Origin: Prevotellaceae bacterium UBA5903 | GTDB lineage: Bacteria; Bacteroidota; Bacteroidia; Bacteroidales; Bacteroidaceae | Reading direction: 5' to 3' | DNA length: 5,814 nucleotides | Assembly: GCA_002431845.1 (NCBI GenBank) | Contig: DJEH01000087.1 | Location: 1 to 5,814 of the forward strand | Part shown: positions 1 through 5,790 of the stretch, piece after piece | How the letters are laid out: every line of letters begins with the position of its first letter | Position numbering within the stretch: position 1 is the first letter of the stretch | Program-made: the position numbers and the translations under genes | The notes under the pieces: model-generated | What the model was told of the DNA's origin: nothing | Seen by the model: only the letters and a program-made list of their open reading frames with translations | Databases searched by the model: none

Positions 1-39
1 TGAACACCTACTTATAAATTAATTTTGAATACCTACTTA
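1..39. repeat. Tandem pair of AT-rich repeat units (left end)
   Basis: The 14-mer TGAACACCTACTTA at 1-14 is repeated as TGAATACCTACTTA at 26-39, a 25-nt period with one C/T difference. The second unit is preceded by ATTAATTT. Positions 18-39 match the reverse complement of 5769-5790 at 21 of 22 bases, and 1-14 matches the reverse complement of 5769-5782 perfectly. The left unit starts at base 1, so it may be cut by the window edge. No transposase is nearby. A dispersed intergenic repeat, a regulator site or a mobile-element end are all possible; the repetition itself is directly seen. Confidence 0.85.
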
Positions 40-74
40 GTGTTATATTGCCTAATGGTGGCTCTACACAACTC

Positions 75-117
75 AAAAGGCGGCACAAACCATTTGATAT
101 AGCTTGTGCCACCTTTT
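75..117 (-). terminator. Hairpin terminator after the GH109 gene
   Basis: The arms AAAAGG-C-GGCACAA (75-88) and TTGTGCC-A-CCTTTT (104-117) pair over 13 base pairs with one internal C/A mismatch and a 15-nt loop. The hairpin begins 28 nt past the TAA stop of the minus-strand gene at 146. The descending arm on the minus strand ends in TTTT, so the A/T ends of the stem could supply the U-tract. The symmetry means it could also stop transcription arriving from the left on the plus strand. Confidence 0.72.
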
Positions 118-145
118 GTATATAGATTTTATTAATCAATAATGA

Positions 146-1807
146 TTATTTTGCCTTTTCAGCCTTAGCTACTTGTGCCTTAGCTTTAGCCAAAGCCTTG
201 TTGTAAGCAGCTTCTGCTTTAGCCTTTGTTTTTGCGTCCTTAGCGCTCTTTACGTTGTCATAAAGGCTCCAAAGGTTGAACTTTTTAGTAGCTTCTTTCT
301 CTGCTGCAGTAACAGCCTTAGCCTTAGTTTCTACAGCCTTTTCATCGTCTGCCTTAGCAAATGCATGGCGGAAGCCTTTCACCTCGTTCCAATGTCCACG
401 AGTAAAGTCGGGGAATGCTACGCTTGCATTGTTGTGGTCCATTGACAAAGTACCAAGTTCGGCCAATGAGCACCATTCTGCAAGGTCGTAAACGTCCATA
501 TCAAGTGGAAGACCATTCTGTAAGCAATATACCAAACGGCTATCCATGATGAAGTCCATACCACCATGACCTCCTACTTCCTTAGCCTCGTCGCCATACT
601 TCTTGAGGATGGGGTGTTGGTATTGTTGCTCAAGTGCTTGCTTTTCGCTCTCGGGCATAAAGCTATGAGAGCTCAAGTTGTCTACCTTAGGTTTGTGTCC
701 AGCAGATGCCAATTGTTTAGCATCTACAGCATAACCTTCAATAGGATATTTGTTAGCAAAGCCCTTGGTACCTGTGAGTTGGTACAAACGGTTGTAGGGT
801 TGAGGGTTCATCACATCGTGCTGAATTTCAATAACCTTGCCGTTTTCTGTGCGAATAAGGGTTGTAGTATGGTCGCCATTGCGGTAGTCGTTGCATGGTT
901 TACCTGTTTTCTTTTCTACATACTCCTTGCCATGAGAGCTCTTTGTGTCCATTGCAACAAGTGTCTTCATGCGGTCGCCACGGTGAATATCAAGTGCTTG
1001 TGCCACAGGGCCAAGGCCATGAGTTGCATACACGTCGCCACGGTTTTCCTTGTTGTACTTCATACGCCAGCCAAGCTTTTCCTTGTCTGTTCCATCAGGG
1101 TTTTTCCAATAGTAATCCCAAAAGTCGTCGAGGTTGTGTATGTATGCTCCTTCGGCATGTAGCACCTCGCCAAATACACCATGTTGAGCCATATTGAGGG
1201 TGTTCATCTCAAACCAGTCGTAGCAGCAGTTTTCAAGAATCATGCAGTGCTTACGTGTTTTTTCTGATTCGTTGATAAGTGCCCAGCATTGTTCAAGGTT
1301 CATAGCCGAGGGTACTTCAATAGCTGTGTTCTTGCCATTTTGCATAGCGCACATGGCTACAGGGAAGTGGTGATCCCAGTCGGTAGCAACATATACAAGG
1401 TCAATATCGTTGCGCTTGCAAAGCTCTTTGTAACCATCAGCACCCGAGTAGATAGCTGCTGGTGCAAGGCCTGCATTTTTCAAATATTTTTGGCATGCTT
1501 CGGCACGTGCCTCTACGTAGTCGCAAAGTGCTACAATCTGTACACCTGGAATGTGAGTCCAACGCTCTACTGCACCTGGACCACGCATACCCAAACCTAC
1601 GAAGCCTACGCGTACGGTTTGAATTTTTGGAGTAGTTAGGTTGATAACATCTTTCTGACCAGCAGGGCGTTCGGGAGTATCAACTACGATAGTACCTTGT
1701 TCCCAATGCCATTTTGTTGATGGCGAAGTAGACTGTGCACTCACTACTGCTGTGCCCATAGTGAGCATAGCTGCAAATGCTACAGCAAAACATTTAACCA
1801 TTTTCAT
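146..1807 (-). CDS. Secreted GH109-type alpha-N-acetylgalactosaminidase / Gfo-Idh-MocA family protein
   Basis: This 553-residue protein belongs to the Gfo/Idh/MocA oxidoreductase fold and most resembles GH109, whose members cleave terminal alpha-GalNAc by an NAD-dependent oxidation-elimination mechanism. A signal peptide (residues 1-24, cleavage after VSA) has no lipobox Cys, so the protein is probably periplasmic. The Rossmann NAD motif is GLGMRG (71-76), followed by CDY at 95-97. GH109-like motifs include IEVP (163-166), YATHGLGP (260-267), GGHGGMDFIMD (412-422) and PDFTRG (466-471). Y260 and H263 have the Tyr-x-x-His spacing that I recall for active-site residues of the Elizabethkingia enzyme. 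The family core ends near residue 480, after which comes a Lys/Ala-rich tail that makes the protein about 100 residues longer than that enzyme. A promoter lies upstream and a terminator downstream, so it can be a single-gene unit. A non-glycosidase secreted Gfo/Idh/MocA protein is the main alternative. Confidence 0.87.
   Translation of the reverse strand: MKMVKCFAVAFAAMLTMGTAVVSAQSTSPSTKWHWEQGTIVVDTPERPAGQKDVINLTTPKIQTVRVGFVGLGMRGPGAVERWTHIPGVQIVALCDYVEARAEACQKYLKNAGLAPAAIYSGADGYKELCKRNDIDLVYVATDWDHHFPVAMCAMQNGKNTAIEVPSAMNLEQCWALINESEKTRKHCMILENCCYDWFEMNTLNMAQHGVFGEVLHAEGAYIHNLDDFWDYYWKNPDGTDKEKLGWRMKYNKENRGDVYATHGLGPVAQALDIHRGDRMKTLVAMDTKSSHGKEYVEKKTGKPCNDYRNGDHTTTLIRTENGKVIEIQHDVMNPQPYNRLYQLTGTKGFANKYPIEGYAVDAKQLASAGHKPKVDNLSSHSFMPESEKQALEQQYQHPILKKYGDEAKEVGGHGGMDFIMDSRLVYCLQNGLPLDMDVYDLAEWCSLAELGTLSMDHNNASVAFPDFTRGHWNEVKGFRHAFAKADDEKAVETKAKAVTAAEKEATKKFNLWSLYDNVKSAKDAKTKAKAEAAYNKALAKAKAQVAKAEKAK
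149..355 (-). other. Lys/Ala-rich C-terminal tail of the GH109-type protein
   Basis: Residues 485-553 are dominated by Ala and Lys with scattered Glu/Asp, in two helix-prone blocks (about 486-508 and 521-553) separated by the aromatic segment FNLWSLYDNV (510-519). There are roughly 18 Lys against 10 acidic residues and no Pro or Gly, consistent with long charged helices. At DNA level the region is built from degenerate repeats such as GCCTTAGC and CTTTAGCC on the plus strand, which are Lys and Ala codons. The reading frame runs to a normal TAA, so the tail is part of the gene and not an obvious frameshift artefact. Its role is unknown. Confidence 0.8.
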
Positions 1808-1845
1808 TGTATAAGAATTGAGTTATAATTAATTCATTTTAACGA

Positions 1846-1878
1846 CAAAGGTAGTAAGAAAGTTTGTATAAAAGTAAA
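1846..1878 (-). promoter_or_regulatory. Bacteroidetes-type promoter for the GH109 gene
   Basis: On the minus strand TACCTTTG (1853-1846) matches the Bacteroidetes -7 consensus TAnnTTTG exactly. A TTTA at 1878-1875, 21 nt upstream, is a three-of-four match to the -33 TTTG box. Transcription would start near 1839-1841, giving a leader of about 30 nt that is AT-rich with no Shine-Dalgarno sequence, as is usual in this phylum. The -33 element overlaps the inverted repeat at 1874-1915. Confidence 0.65.
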
Positions 1879-1915
1879 GAGCAATGCAAAAAGATTTATT
1901 TACACCGCTCTTTAC
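1874..1915 (-). terminator. Probable terminator of the GH95 gene (long-loop inverted repeat)
   Basis: GTAAAGAGC (1874-1882) and GCTCTTTAC (1907-1915) form a perfect 9-bp stem with a 24-nt AT-rich loop. On the minus strand the stem is followed by TTTTATA, and it begins 39 nt past the GH95 stop codon, so a rho-independent terminator is the simplest reading. The large loop makes it weaker than a classic one. Since it reaches the -33 region of the next gene, an operator or attenuator role is an alternative. Confidence 0.5.
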
Positions 1916-1933
1916 ATTATATTCCTAAATTAT

Positions 1934-1949
1934 TATGCAATTATGCATA
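1934..1949. other. Short hairpin just after the GH95 stop
   Basis: TATGCA (1934-1939) and TGCATA (1944-1949) form a 6-bp stem with a 4-nt loop, 5 nt beyond the GH95 stop codon. There is no T-run after it on the minus strand, so it is not a convincing terminator alone. It may protect the 3' end of the transcript or be chance in AT-rich DNA. Similar ATGCA/TGCAT pairs occur in the other two intergenic regions. Confidence 0.3.
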
Positions 1950-1954
1950 GCCTC

Positions 1955-4426
1955 CTATAGTTTTGCAACTTGCAATTGCCCGTTCAATAGTTTTACGCTA
2001 TAACGTTTGCCTTTCTGCGTATTAAAATCAACGGTTTTATCGCCATATCGCACATGGCAAATGCCGCCTTTATGCGAGGTAATAAGGGCTTCTGCGAGCA
2101 TGCCATTGCTCCACGACAAATCAACCTTAAAGTTGCCACGTGCACAAAGACCGCTTATGCTACCCTTGCTCCATGCATCGGGCAATGAGGGCAAAAGGTC
2201 TATGCAGCCCGTATGACTTTGCATGAGCATCTCTGTTACACCTGCCGTTCCACCAAAATTTCCATCTATCTGAAAAGGTGGGTGAATGTCCCACAAATTA
2301 TCTGCAGTTCCGTTTTTAAGCAAATTGCCATAAAGCACATACGAGTGGTTGCCGTCGTGCAAGCGTGCCCATTGATTGAGTTTCCACCCCATGCTCCAGC
2401 CCGTAGCGCCATCGCCACGATGCTCAAGCACCACGCGTGCCGCCTTTGCCAAATCGGGAGTAGTAAGGGGCGAGATGGTGTGTCCTGGATGTAGGCCAAA
2501 GAGGTGATTAACATGGCGATGTTGGTCGGCAGGGTCGTCAATATCCTTGCTCCACTCCATAAGCTGACCGTAGCGACCTATGCGATAAGGAGCAAGATGC
2601 TTCAAGATGTCTTGCCATTTTGCCACCTCAGCCTCGTCGGTACGGAGCACCTTGGCAGCACTGATACAATCGAGCAAAATTTCGCGTATAACGGCATGTG
2701 TAAAGGTTGTACCTTCATCAATTGGTCCATGTTCGGGCGATGTTGAGGGGGCTGCAGTAAGTGTTCCATCGGCCTTTTTCCACAAAAAGTCCTCGCAGAA
2801 CAAGGCGCAACCCTTCATGAGTGGATAGGCAGTGTGGCGCAAATATTTTTCGTCGCGAGTGTAGTCATAATAGTCCCACAAATGGGTGGCAAGCCACGAT
2901 GCTGCCATAGGATTGTAGTTCCACGACATGTCGTGACTCTCGAGAGGACCAGTGAAACCGAAGATATTGGCAGAGATACCAGCAGCCCAACCACGTGCAC
3001 CCCAATAAGCCTTGGCTGTGCGTTCTCCTGGTTTTTCGAGCATCTTGATGAAATCGGTAAGAGGCTCTGCACACTCTGCCAAGTTGGTCGATAATGACGG
3101 CCAATAATTCATCTGTAGGTTGATGTTGTTGTGATAGTCTACACGCCAAGGACCATCGACATTGTTGTGCCACATGCCTTGCAGATTGGCAGGTAGATTG
3201 CCTGGACGCGAAGAGGATATGAGCAAATAGCGACCATACTGATAGTAGAGTGTTTCGAGCCCAGCGTCCCTAACACCTTTGCGATAGTCTGCCAATCGTT
3301 CGTTGGTAGGTTTTTGTGAGGTCTCACCAGCAAGATTAAACTTTACACGATTAAAGAGTGAAGCATAATCGCGATAGTGCGCCTTAAATAATTTGTCGTA
3401 TCCTTGTTTCTGTGCCTTGTTTATCCACGTATGAGTAGTCTTAATGGGATTAACGCCTACGTATGCCAAATTATCGGTGAAATCGGGCAAAAAGTTAGGT
3501 TTATAGTCGGTATCAGCGGTGAGCAAAAGGGTTACTTCATCGGCATTTTCAATGAGCAATTGGCCATCAACATATTTGGAGGTTCCCCCCTTGAGCACGG
3601 CACGCACCCTAACAACATACTCCATGTGGTTGTTGTCAAGATGGGCTATATAGCAAATTCCGCCCTTTTCATCGGCAGAAAAGCGGCCTTCACTAACTGG
3701 GTTGGGGGCATATTTAACAGTGAATGATTGCTTGCCCTTTTGCGAGGCTGTAAGACGAACTACCATCACATTGGCTGGATAAGAAACAAAGGTGCGACGC
3801 TGGTAGCTTACGCCATCTGCTGCCGTAAAACCTACCTCGGCATAAGCCGAATCAACCGAAAGACGGCGACGATAGTTAGTTATGCCTTTTTCGTCAATAC
3901 CCGTTTCAATGGTCAGTTCGCCCATTGTTGTAAACGAACCAAAGCGAAACTGCGGCTCGCGCGTGCTTTCGTAAGGCACATTGCTATTAAAGTTTTGTGC
4001 CGTGAGTTGAGCAGCCTTGTTGCCATCGCCCTCGGCAAATGCTTTACGAATATCCTTAAGCACATGTGCCACATCTTTGTTCTGGTTCCAATAGTCGGTA
4101 GCCCCATTGGTTGTGTTGGGACCTCCGCGCCATAGGGTCTTTTCGTTGAGTGTATACCGCTCGGTAGATACCGAACCCATAACGTTACAACCAATGCTAC
4201 CATTGCCCAAAGGCAAAGAGCGATATTCCCACTCGTGGTCGGAATTATAGGCGGCATCGCCTGCATTGATAGGTTTGTTGGTTGCGCTATAGCGCTCTGG
4301 ATGACCGCCCCACCAACATTGCTGACCTTTTAGGCTACAGGGTTGGTTGAACCAAATTTCGTTGTTTTGTGCTTGTACACCGAGGCTACTAAGCAACAAA
4401 AGGGTTGTAAATAGTTGTTTCCTCAT
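1955..4426 (-). CDS. Secreted GH95 alpha-L-fucosidase
   Basis: This 823-residue protein is a GH95 glycoside hydrolase, a family whose main activity is inverting hydrolysis of alpha-1,2-linked fucose from glycans such as the H antigen; a few members act on alpha-L-galactose. A signal peptide (1-19, cleavage after VQA) without a lipobox implies a periplasmic or secreted enzyme. The N-terminal beta-sandwich spans about 65-320 and includes LPLGNG (71-76) and LNEKTLWRGGP (93-103). The (alpha/alpha)6 catalytic barrel spans about 345-740 and a C-terminal beta domain about 742-823. By comparison with Bifidobacterium AfcA, E565 in the SPEH motif is the likely general acid, N434 and N436 in HNNINLQMNYW are the residues that activate water, and D721 in FQIDGNFGG completes the site. 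All are present and the length is normal for the family, so the gene looks intact and active. A segment at about 30-65, rich in Trp and Gly, precedes the usual start of the core. The start is supported by the signal peptide. The gene begins 77 nt after queG. Confidence 0.93.
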   Translation of the reverse strand: MRKQLFTTLLLLSSLGVQAQNNEIWFNQPCSLKGQQCWWGGHPERYSATNKPINAGDAAYNSDHEWEYRSLPLGNGSIGCNVMGSVSTERYTLNEKTLWRGGPNTTNGATDYWNQNKDVAHVLKDIRKAFAEGDGNKAAQLTAQNFNSNVPYESTREPQFRFGSFTTMGELTIETGIDEKGITNYRRRLSVDSAYAEVGFTAADGVSYQRRTFVSYPANVMVVRLTASQKGKQSFTVKYAPNPVSEGRFSADEKGGICYIAHLDNNHMEYVVRVRAVLKGGTSKYVDGQLLIENADEVTLLLTADTDYKPNFLPDFTDNLAYVGVNPIKTTHTWINKAQKQGYDKLFKAHYRDYASLFNRVKFNLAGETSQKPTNERLADYRKGVRDAGLETLYYQYGRYLLISSSRPGNLPANLQGMWHNNVDGPWRVDYHNNINLQMNYWPSLSTNLAECAEPLTDFIKMLEKPGERTAKAYWGARGWAAGISANIFGFTGPLESHDMSWNYNPMAASWLATHLWDYYDYTRDEKYLRHTAYPLMKGCALFCEDFLWKKADGTLTAAPSTSPEHGPIDEGTTFTHAVIREILLDCISAAKVLRTDEAEVAKWQDILKHLAPYRIGRYGQLMEWSKDIDDPADQHRHVNHLFGLHPGHTISPLTTPDLAKAARVVLEHRGDGATGWSMGWKLNQWARLHDGNHSYVLYGNLLKNGTADNLWDIHPPFQIDGNFGGTAGVTEMLMQSHTGCIDLLPSLPDAWSKGSISGLCARGNFKVDLSWSNGMLAEALITSHKGGICHVRYGDKTVDFNTQKGKRYSVKLLNGQLQVAKL

Positions 4427-4476
4427 TATGATGGGTCATTGTTGTTTTGGTAATTCTTTTATTTTTCTTTTCTTTA

Positions 4477-4498
4477 CAAATGCATACTGTGTGCATTT
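4477..4498 (-). promoter_or_regulatory. Hairpin and weak -7-like box between queG and GH95
   Basis: AAATGCA (4478-4484) and TGCATTT (4492-4498) form a 7-bp perfect stem with a 7-nt loop, 5 nt after the queG TAG stop. On the minus strand the distal arm includes TGCATTTG (4484-4477), a one-mismatch version of the TAnnTTTG -7 box, 50 nt from the GH95 start. No TTTG is found 19-21 nt upstream of it. The sequence after the stem on the minus strand is purine-rich, not T-rich, so it is a poor terminator. GH95 may be partly read through from queG. Both readings are uncertain. Confidence 0.3.
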
Positions 4499-4503
4499 TT
4501 AGC

Positions 4504-5463
4504 CTATTCATCGGCAAAAAGTGCACGTATATTTCGCATCAAGCCTTCATATTTTGCCCTTTTCACCGCACTTTTCTTAAAAATTTCGCGATATTGCTCT
4601 ATGGTGAGTTCATGCCAATCTACCGCTTTCATCGACAGGATAGAGGGCCGAGGCATGAATGCTTCTATGCAGGTTGTGCGGGCAAAACGCTTGTTCCATG
4701 GGCAAACATCTGCACAACGATCGCAACCATAAAAGCAAGGATAAAGCTTGCTTTTTGCCTCATTAGGCAAAAAGCCACGATGTTCTATGGTTAGGTAAGA
4801 TAAGCAACGGCGGGCATCGAGTGTTCCGTTGCCATGAAGGGCTTTTGTAGGGCATGCGTTTAGGCAAGCACGGCATGTTCCACACCTATTTTTTGCCTTT
4901 TCATCGTATTTATCTGCCTCATGTATCAGTACTATCTCGCCTAAAAAGAAGTAGCTACCCATGCCAGGAATGATGAGTTGGGAGTTGCGCCCACGCCATC
5001 CAATGCCCGATTGTTCTGCCCAATATTTCTCATCGATAGGAGCTGTATCTACAAACACACGACCATCCTTGCCCTCTTCGAGTCCGACTTTTTGCATCAC
5101 ATTTCGCAATCGGCGCTTTACCTCGTCGTGGTAATCCGTACCATAAGCATATTTAGCAAGGTAGAGCGTTGCTTCGCTATCTACATAGCTACTCTCTTGG
5201 CTCTTACTTGCATCGGCTATAGCACCAGGATAATAATTGGCTACAACCGACACAACCGTTTTTGCCCCTTCGACAAGCAACCGAGGGTCTAACTTCTTCT
5301 CTACATTACGCGCTAAATAGTCCATTTCGCCTTGTTCGCCATTGGCAAGCCATTGCTTTAACTCTGCAGTTCGTGCTGCACTTATGTGGTCGGCACGAGC
5401 TATACCACAAGCCGAAAACCCTTCTTGTAATGCTATTTTTTTGAGTTCAGACGATTGGAGCAT
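4504..5463 (-). CDS. queG: Epoxyqueuosine reductase QueG (short form)
   Basis: QueG carries out the last step of queuosine synthesis, reducing epoxyqueuosine to queuosine in the wobble position of tRNAs with GUN anticodons, using cobalamin and two [4Fe-4S] clusters in the cytoplasm. The 319-residue protein has the N-terminal domain with LARNVEKKLDPR (50-61), and the active-site segment VDTAPIDEKYWAEQSGIGW (138-156), in which D139 is the likely catalytic acid. The ferredoxin-like motif is C194-x2-C197-x2-C200-x3-C204-P, and the second cysteine set is C243, C247, C250 and C254 before PWNK. The C-terminal SAVKRAKYEGLMRN segment (298-311) is typical. It lacks the C-terminal HEAT-repeat extension of the longer E. 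coli and Bacillus enzymes (about 380 residues). No signal peptide is present, as expected. A consensus promoter lies immediately upstream. The gene is intact and its ATG follows an AT-rich leader. Confidence 0.96.
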   Translation of the reverse strand: MLQSSELKKIALQEGFSACGIARADHISAARTAELKQWLANGEQGEMDYLARNVEKKLDPRLLVEGAKTVVSVVANYYPGAIADASKSQESSYVDSEATLYLAKYAYGTDYHDEVKRRLRNVMQKVGLEEGKDGRVFVDTAPIDEKYWAEQSGIGWRGRNSQLIIPGMGSYFFLGEIVLIHEADKYDEKAKNRCGTCRACLNACPTKALHGNGTLDARRCLSYLTIEHRGFLPNEAKSKLYPCFYGCDRCADVCPWNKRFARTTCIEAFMPRPSILSMKAVDWHELTIEQYREIFKKSAVKRAKYEGLMRNIRALFADE

Positions 5464-5496
5464 TGTTGTGTAATGTTAGTTTTAAGTTGGTGAGAA

Positions 5497-5527
5497 CAAA
5501 GGTAACGTTTACATTTTGAATGACAAA
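5497..5527 (-). promoter_or_regulatory. Consensus Bacteroidetes promoter for queG
   Basis: On the minus strand TTTG (5527-5524) is followed after exactly 19 nt by TACCTTTG (5504-5497), a full match to both the -33 and -7 boxes of the Bacteroidetes primary sigma factor. Transcription would begin about 5490, leaving a leader of about 27 nt with no Shine-Dalgarno sequence. The -7 octamer is identical to that of the GH109 gene. Confidence 0.85.
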
Positions 5528-5768
5528 ATTACGGCATTGTATCAAAGGATATCTGTATGAAAAAAACTCTTACTTAAAGTTTTACTTTAGCCAAAATAAT
5601 TAACAAAGATGCATAGACCTTTGCATCACTAAACTCACAGAGCTACAAGCATTTATGCTTTTGTATATACTATATATATAGGCAAAAAACCTATTTTGAA
5701 TAATGAACCATTTTTTCATTAAAATTTACTCGTTCTTAATGATTTTTATTTATGAAATTTGCAATAGG
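5528..5768. other. AT-rich intergenic region without a convincing gene
   Basis: No open reading frame of useful length is seen. The stretch has several short inverted repeats: GATGCA/TGCATC (5608-5613 with 5622-5627), AAGCAT/ATGCTT (5647-5652 with 5655-5660), ATAGG/CCTAT (5678-5682 with 5690-5694, followed by TTT) and TAATGAA/TTCATTA (5701-5707 with 5715-5721). An alternating TA tract lies at 5664-5680. Some of these may be terminators of genes outside the window, but none has both a strong stem and a clear T-run. The rest is unexplained. Confidence 0.6.
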
Positions 5769-5790
5769 TAAGTAGGTGTTCAAAATTAAT
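5769..5790. repeat. Inverted copy of the left-end repeat (right end)
   Basis: TAAGTAGGTGTTCA (5769-5782) is the exact reverse complement of 1-14. Continued to 5790, the 22-nt sequence matches the reverse complement of 18-39 with one mismatch. Identity stops sharply on both sides (5768 and 5791 do not match). A partial echo AGGTA sits just to the left at 5766-5770, giving AGGTA-AGTAGGT. Such conservation across 5.7 kb of unrelated sequence is not expected by chance and marks a repeat family or a shared binding site. Confidence 0.85.

Noticed and set aside
566..1162. Plus-strand open frame of 198 codons inside the GH109 gene
   Set aside because: It lies wholly antisense to a well-supported gene with family motifs; its translation is Cys/Val/Leu-rich with no recognisable domain, typical of a shadow frame.
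3728..4135. Plus-strand open frame of 135 codons antisense to GH95
   Set aside because: It overlaps the conserved N-terminal domain of GH95 on the other strand and shows no domain, signal or promoter of its own.
5464..5496. preQ1-type riboswitch ahead of queG
   Set aside because: The predicted leader is only about 27 nt and AT-rich, with no pseudoknot-like pairing that I can see.
5557..5577. Six-codon open frame reading MKKTLT upstream of queG on the plus strand
   Set aside because: It is divergent from queG, has no following gene in the window to attenuate, and A-rich starts of this kind are common by chance.
5616..5623. GACCTTTG on the plus strand as a -7 box
   Set aside because: It mismatches the first base of TAnnTTTG and has no TTTG 19-21 nt upstream; it also forms part of a hairpin.
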